From: Paenibacillus uliginis N3/975
GTDB taxonomy: Bacteria; Bacillota; Bacilli; Paenibacillales; Paenibacillaceae
Length of the DNA: 64,000 nt
NCBI RefSeq assembly: GCF_900177425.1
Contig: NZ_LT840184.1
Coordinates: 3,078,263 to 3,142,262, forward strand
Direction of reading: 5' to 3'
A model generated the notes under the pieces. It searched no databases. It saw only the letters and a list, made by a program, of their open reading frames with translations, and was not told the DNA's origin. Below, piece after piece: positions 63,646 to 64,000 of this stretch; the first letter of the stretch is position 1; every line of letters starts with the position of its first letter. A program made the position numbers and the translations under genes.

Positions 63646-64000
63646 ATGTATGAAGATTTAAGAGGGAAAGTAGTATTTATTACAGGTGCCGGATCGGGAA
63701 TAGGTAGATCGACAGCATTGTCTTTTGCTCGGCAATGCGCCAGTATTTTTGTTGTTGATCTATATGAAACAGAAGGTAAAAGGACTATAGAAGAGTGCGA
63801 GTCCTTAGGTGGAAAAGGTGCCTTTATAAAGGCTGATGTAAGTATAGGGTCAGAAGTAGAAGAAGCAGTAAGTACTTGTCTCCGTACTTTTCAAAGAATT
63901 GATATTGGTGTTAATAACGCAGGCATATGCATTGGTGGATTAACGGCTAAGTGCAATGAAGAGGATTTTGATAATGTTATAAGTGTAAATTTGAAGGGAA
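63646..64000 (+). CDS. Short-chain dehydrogenase/reductase (SDR), 5' part
   Basis: ATG 63646 follows GAGGGATCGTT; the frame is open to the window edge, 118 codons. Classical SDR features: KVVFITGAGSGIGRSTALSF with the TGxxxGIG cofactor loop (residues 13-20), VVDLYE with an Asp that favours NAD(H), IKADVSIGSEVEEAV, and VNNAGICIGG with the NNAG motif (about residues 91-94). The catalytic Ser-Tyr-Lys lie beyond the window. Substrate unknown. The preceding TetR-like remnant may once have been its regulator. Confidence 0.85.
   Translation, partial: MYEDLRGKVVFITGAGSGIGRSTALSFARQCASIFVVDLYETEGKRTIEECESLGGKGAFIKADVSIGSEVEEAVSTCLRTFQRIDIGVNNAGICIGGLTAKCNEEDFDNVISVNLKG

Noticed and set aside
1..64000. 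tRNA or rRNA genes
   Set aside because: I saw no tRNA cloverleaf pattern or rRNA sequence on either strand by eye; a tRNA-scanning run could still find one.

Overview
The window reads as a chromosomal segment of a low-to-medium GC Firmicute, most likely Paenibacillus or a close relative. Three things point there: a Lpl/Ytc-type carbohydrate transporter paired with YesM/YesN-type two-component regulators and very large modular secreted enzymes; strong AGGAGG ribosome binding sites with T-box and Fur-type control; and a vancomycin-resistance cluster in the order R-S-Y-Z-H-A, which as I recall is the order of the Paenibacillus popilliae vanF cluster rather than of enterococcal Tn1546. The organism call is inference.

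Layout. 1-9 kb: a T-box-controlled glutamyl-tRNA synthetase paralogue, a tandem DUF1259 pair, an AAA ATPase, a methyltransferase, a VOC protein and a YdeI-like protein. 9-14 kb: mostly broken genes (MerR/GyrI-like tail, Tn554-type recombinase, IS256 transposase, group II intron reverse transcriptase, TetR) around one intact jelly-roll-like surface protein. 14-25 kb: a YqeG-like HAD protein lacking its catalytic aspartates, an alpha/beta hydrolase with an in-frame amber codon, a NarL-type two-component system, a GC-rich membrane protein, acetyltransferases, an intact IS3-family element with TA-independent ATT target duplication, and a broken GC-rich murD. 25-34 kb: a Fur box, an AraC regulator, an iron-siderophore binding lipoprotein gene destroyed by a frameshift and an IS5-family insertion, several pseudogenes, a WYL regulator and a VOC protein. 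34-51.5 kb: a coherent polysaccharide-utilisation locus (two permeases, binding lipoprotein, sensor kinase, AraC-type response regulator, FAD oxidoreductase, SGNH hydrolase, and a 1,711-residue secreted multidomain protein). A shared 9-bp-phased GAAATT motif lies upstream of both its transporter operon and its secreted enzyme gene. 51.6-57.6 kb: a decaying Tn1546/vanF-like segment (tnpA remnant, resolvase, vanR, vanS, vanY, vanZ intact; vanH frameshifted twice; D-Ala:D-Lac ligase cut after about 60 codons). 58-62.2 kb: a lantibiotic-immunity-type ABC transporter (LanF/E/G) with its two-component system, with a sharp composition break inside the operon. 62.2-64 kb: remnants and the start of a short-chain dehydrogenase.

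The spaces between genes are filled by three families of short dispersed repeats. Family A (TGTCGGAGGACAAGAACA start, up to about 150 bp) and family B (TGTCTAATGACA start, about 150 bp) consist largely of repeated short sites plus a terminator-like hairpin, and resemble transposon ends without a transposon. Family C (about 90 bp) is a hairpin between two copies of a CTAACGGG motif. Family A and B copies sit exactly at the break points of the ligase gene, the tnpA remnant and murD.
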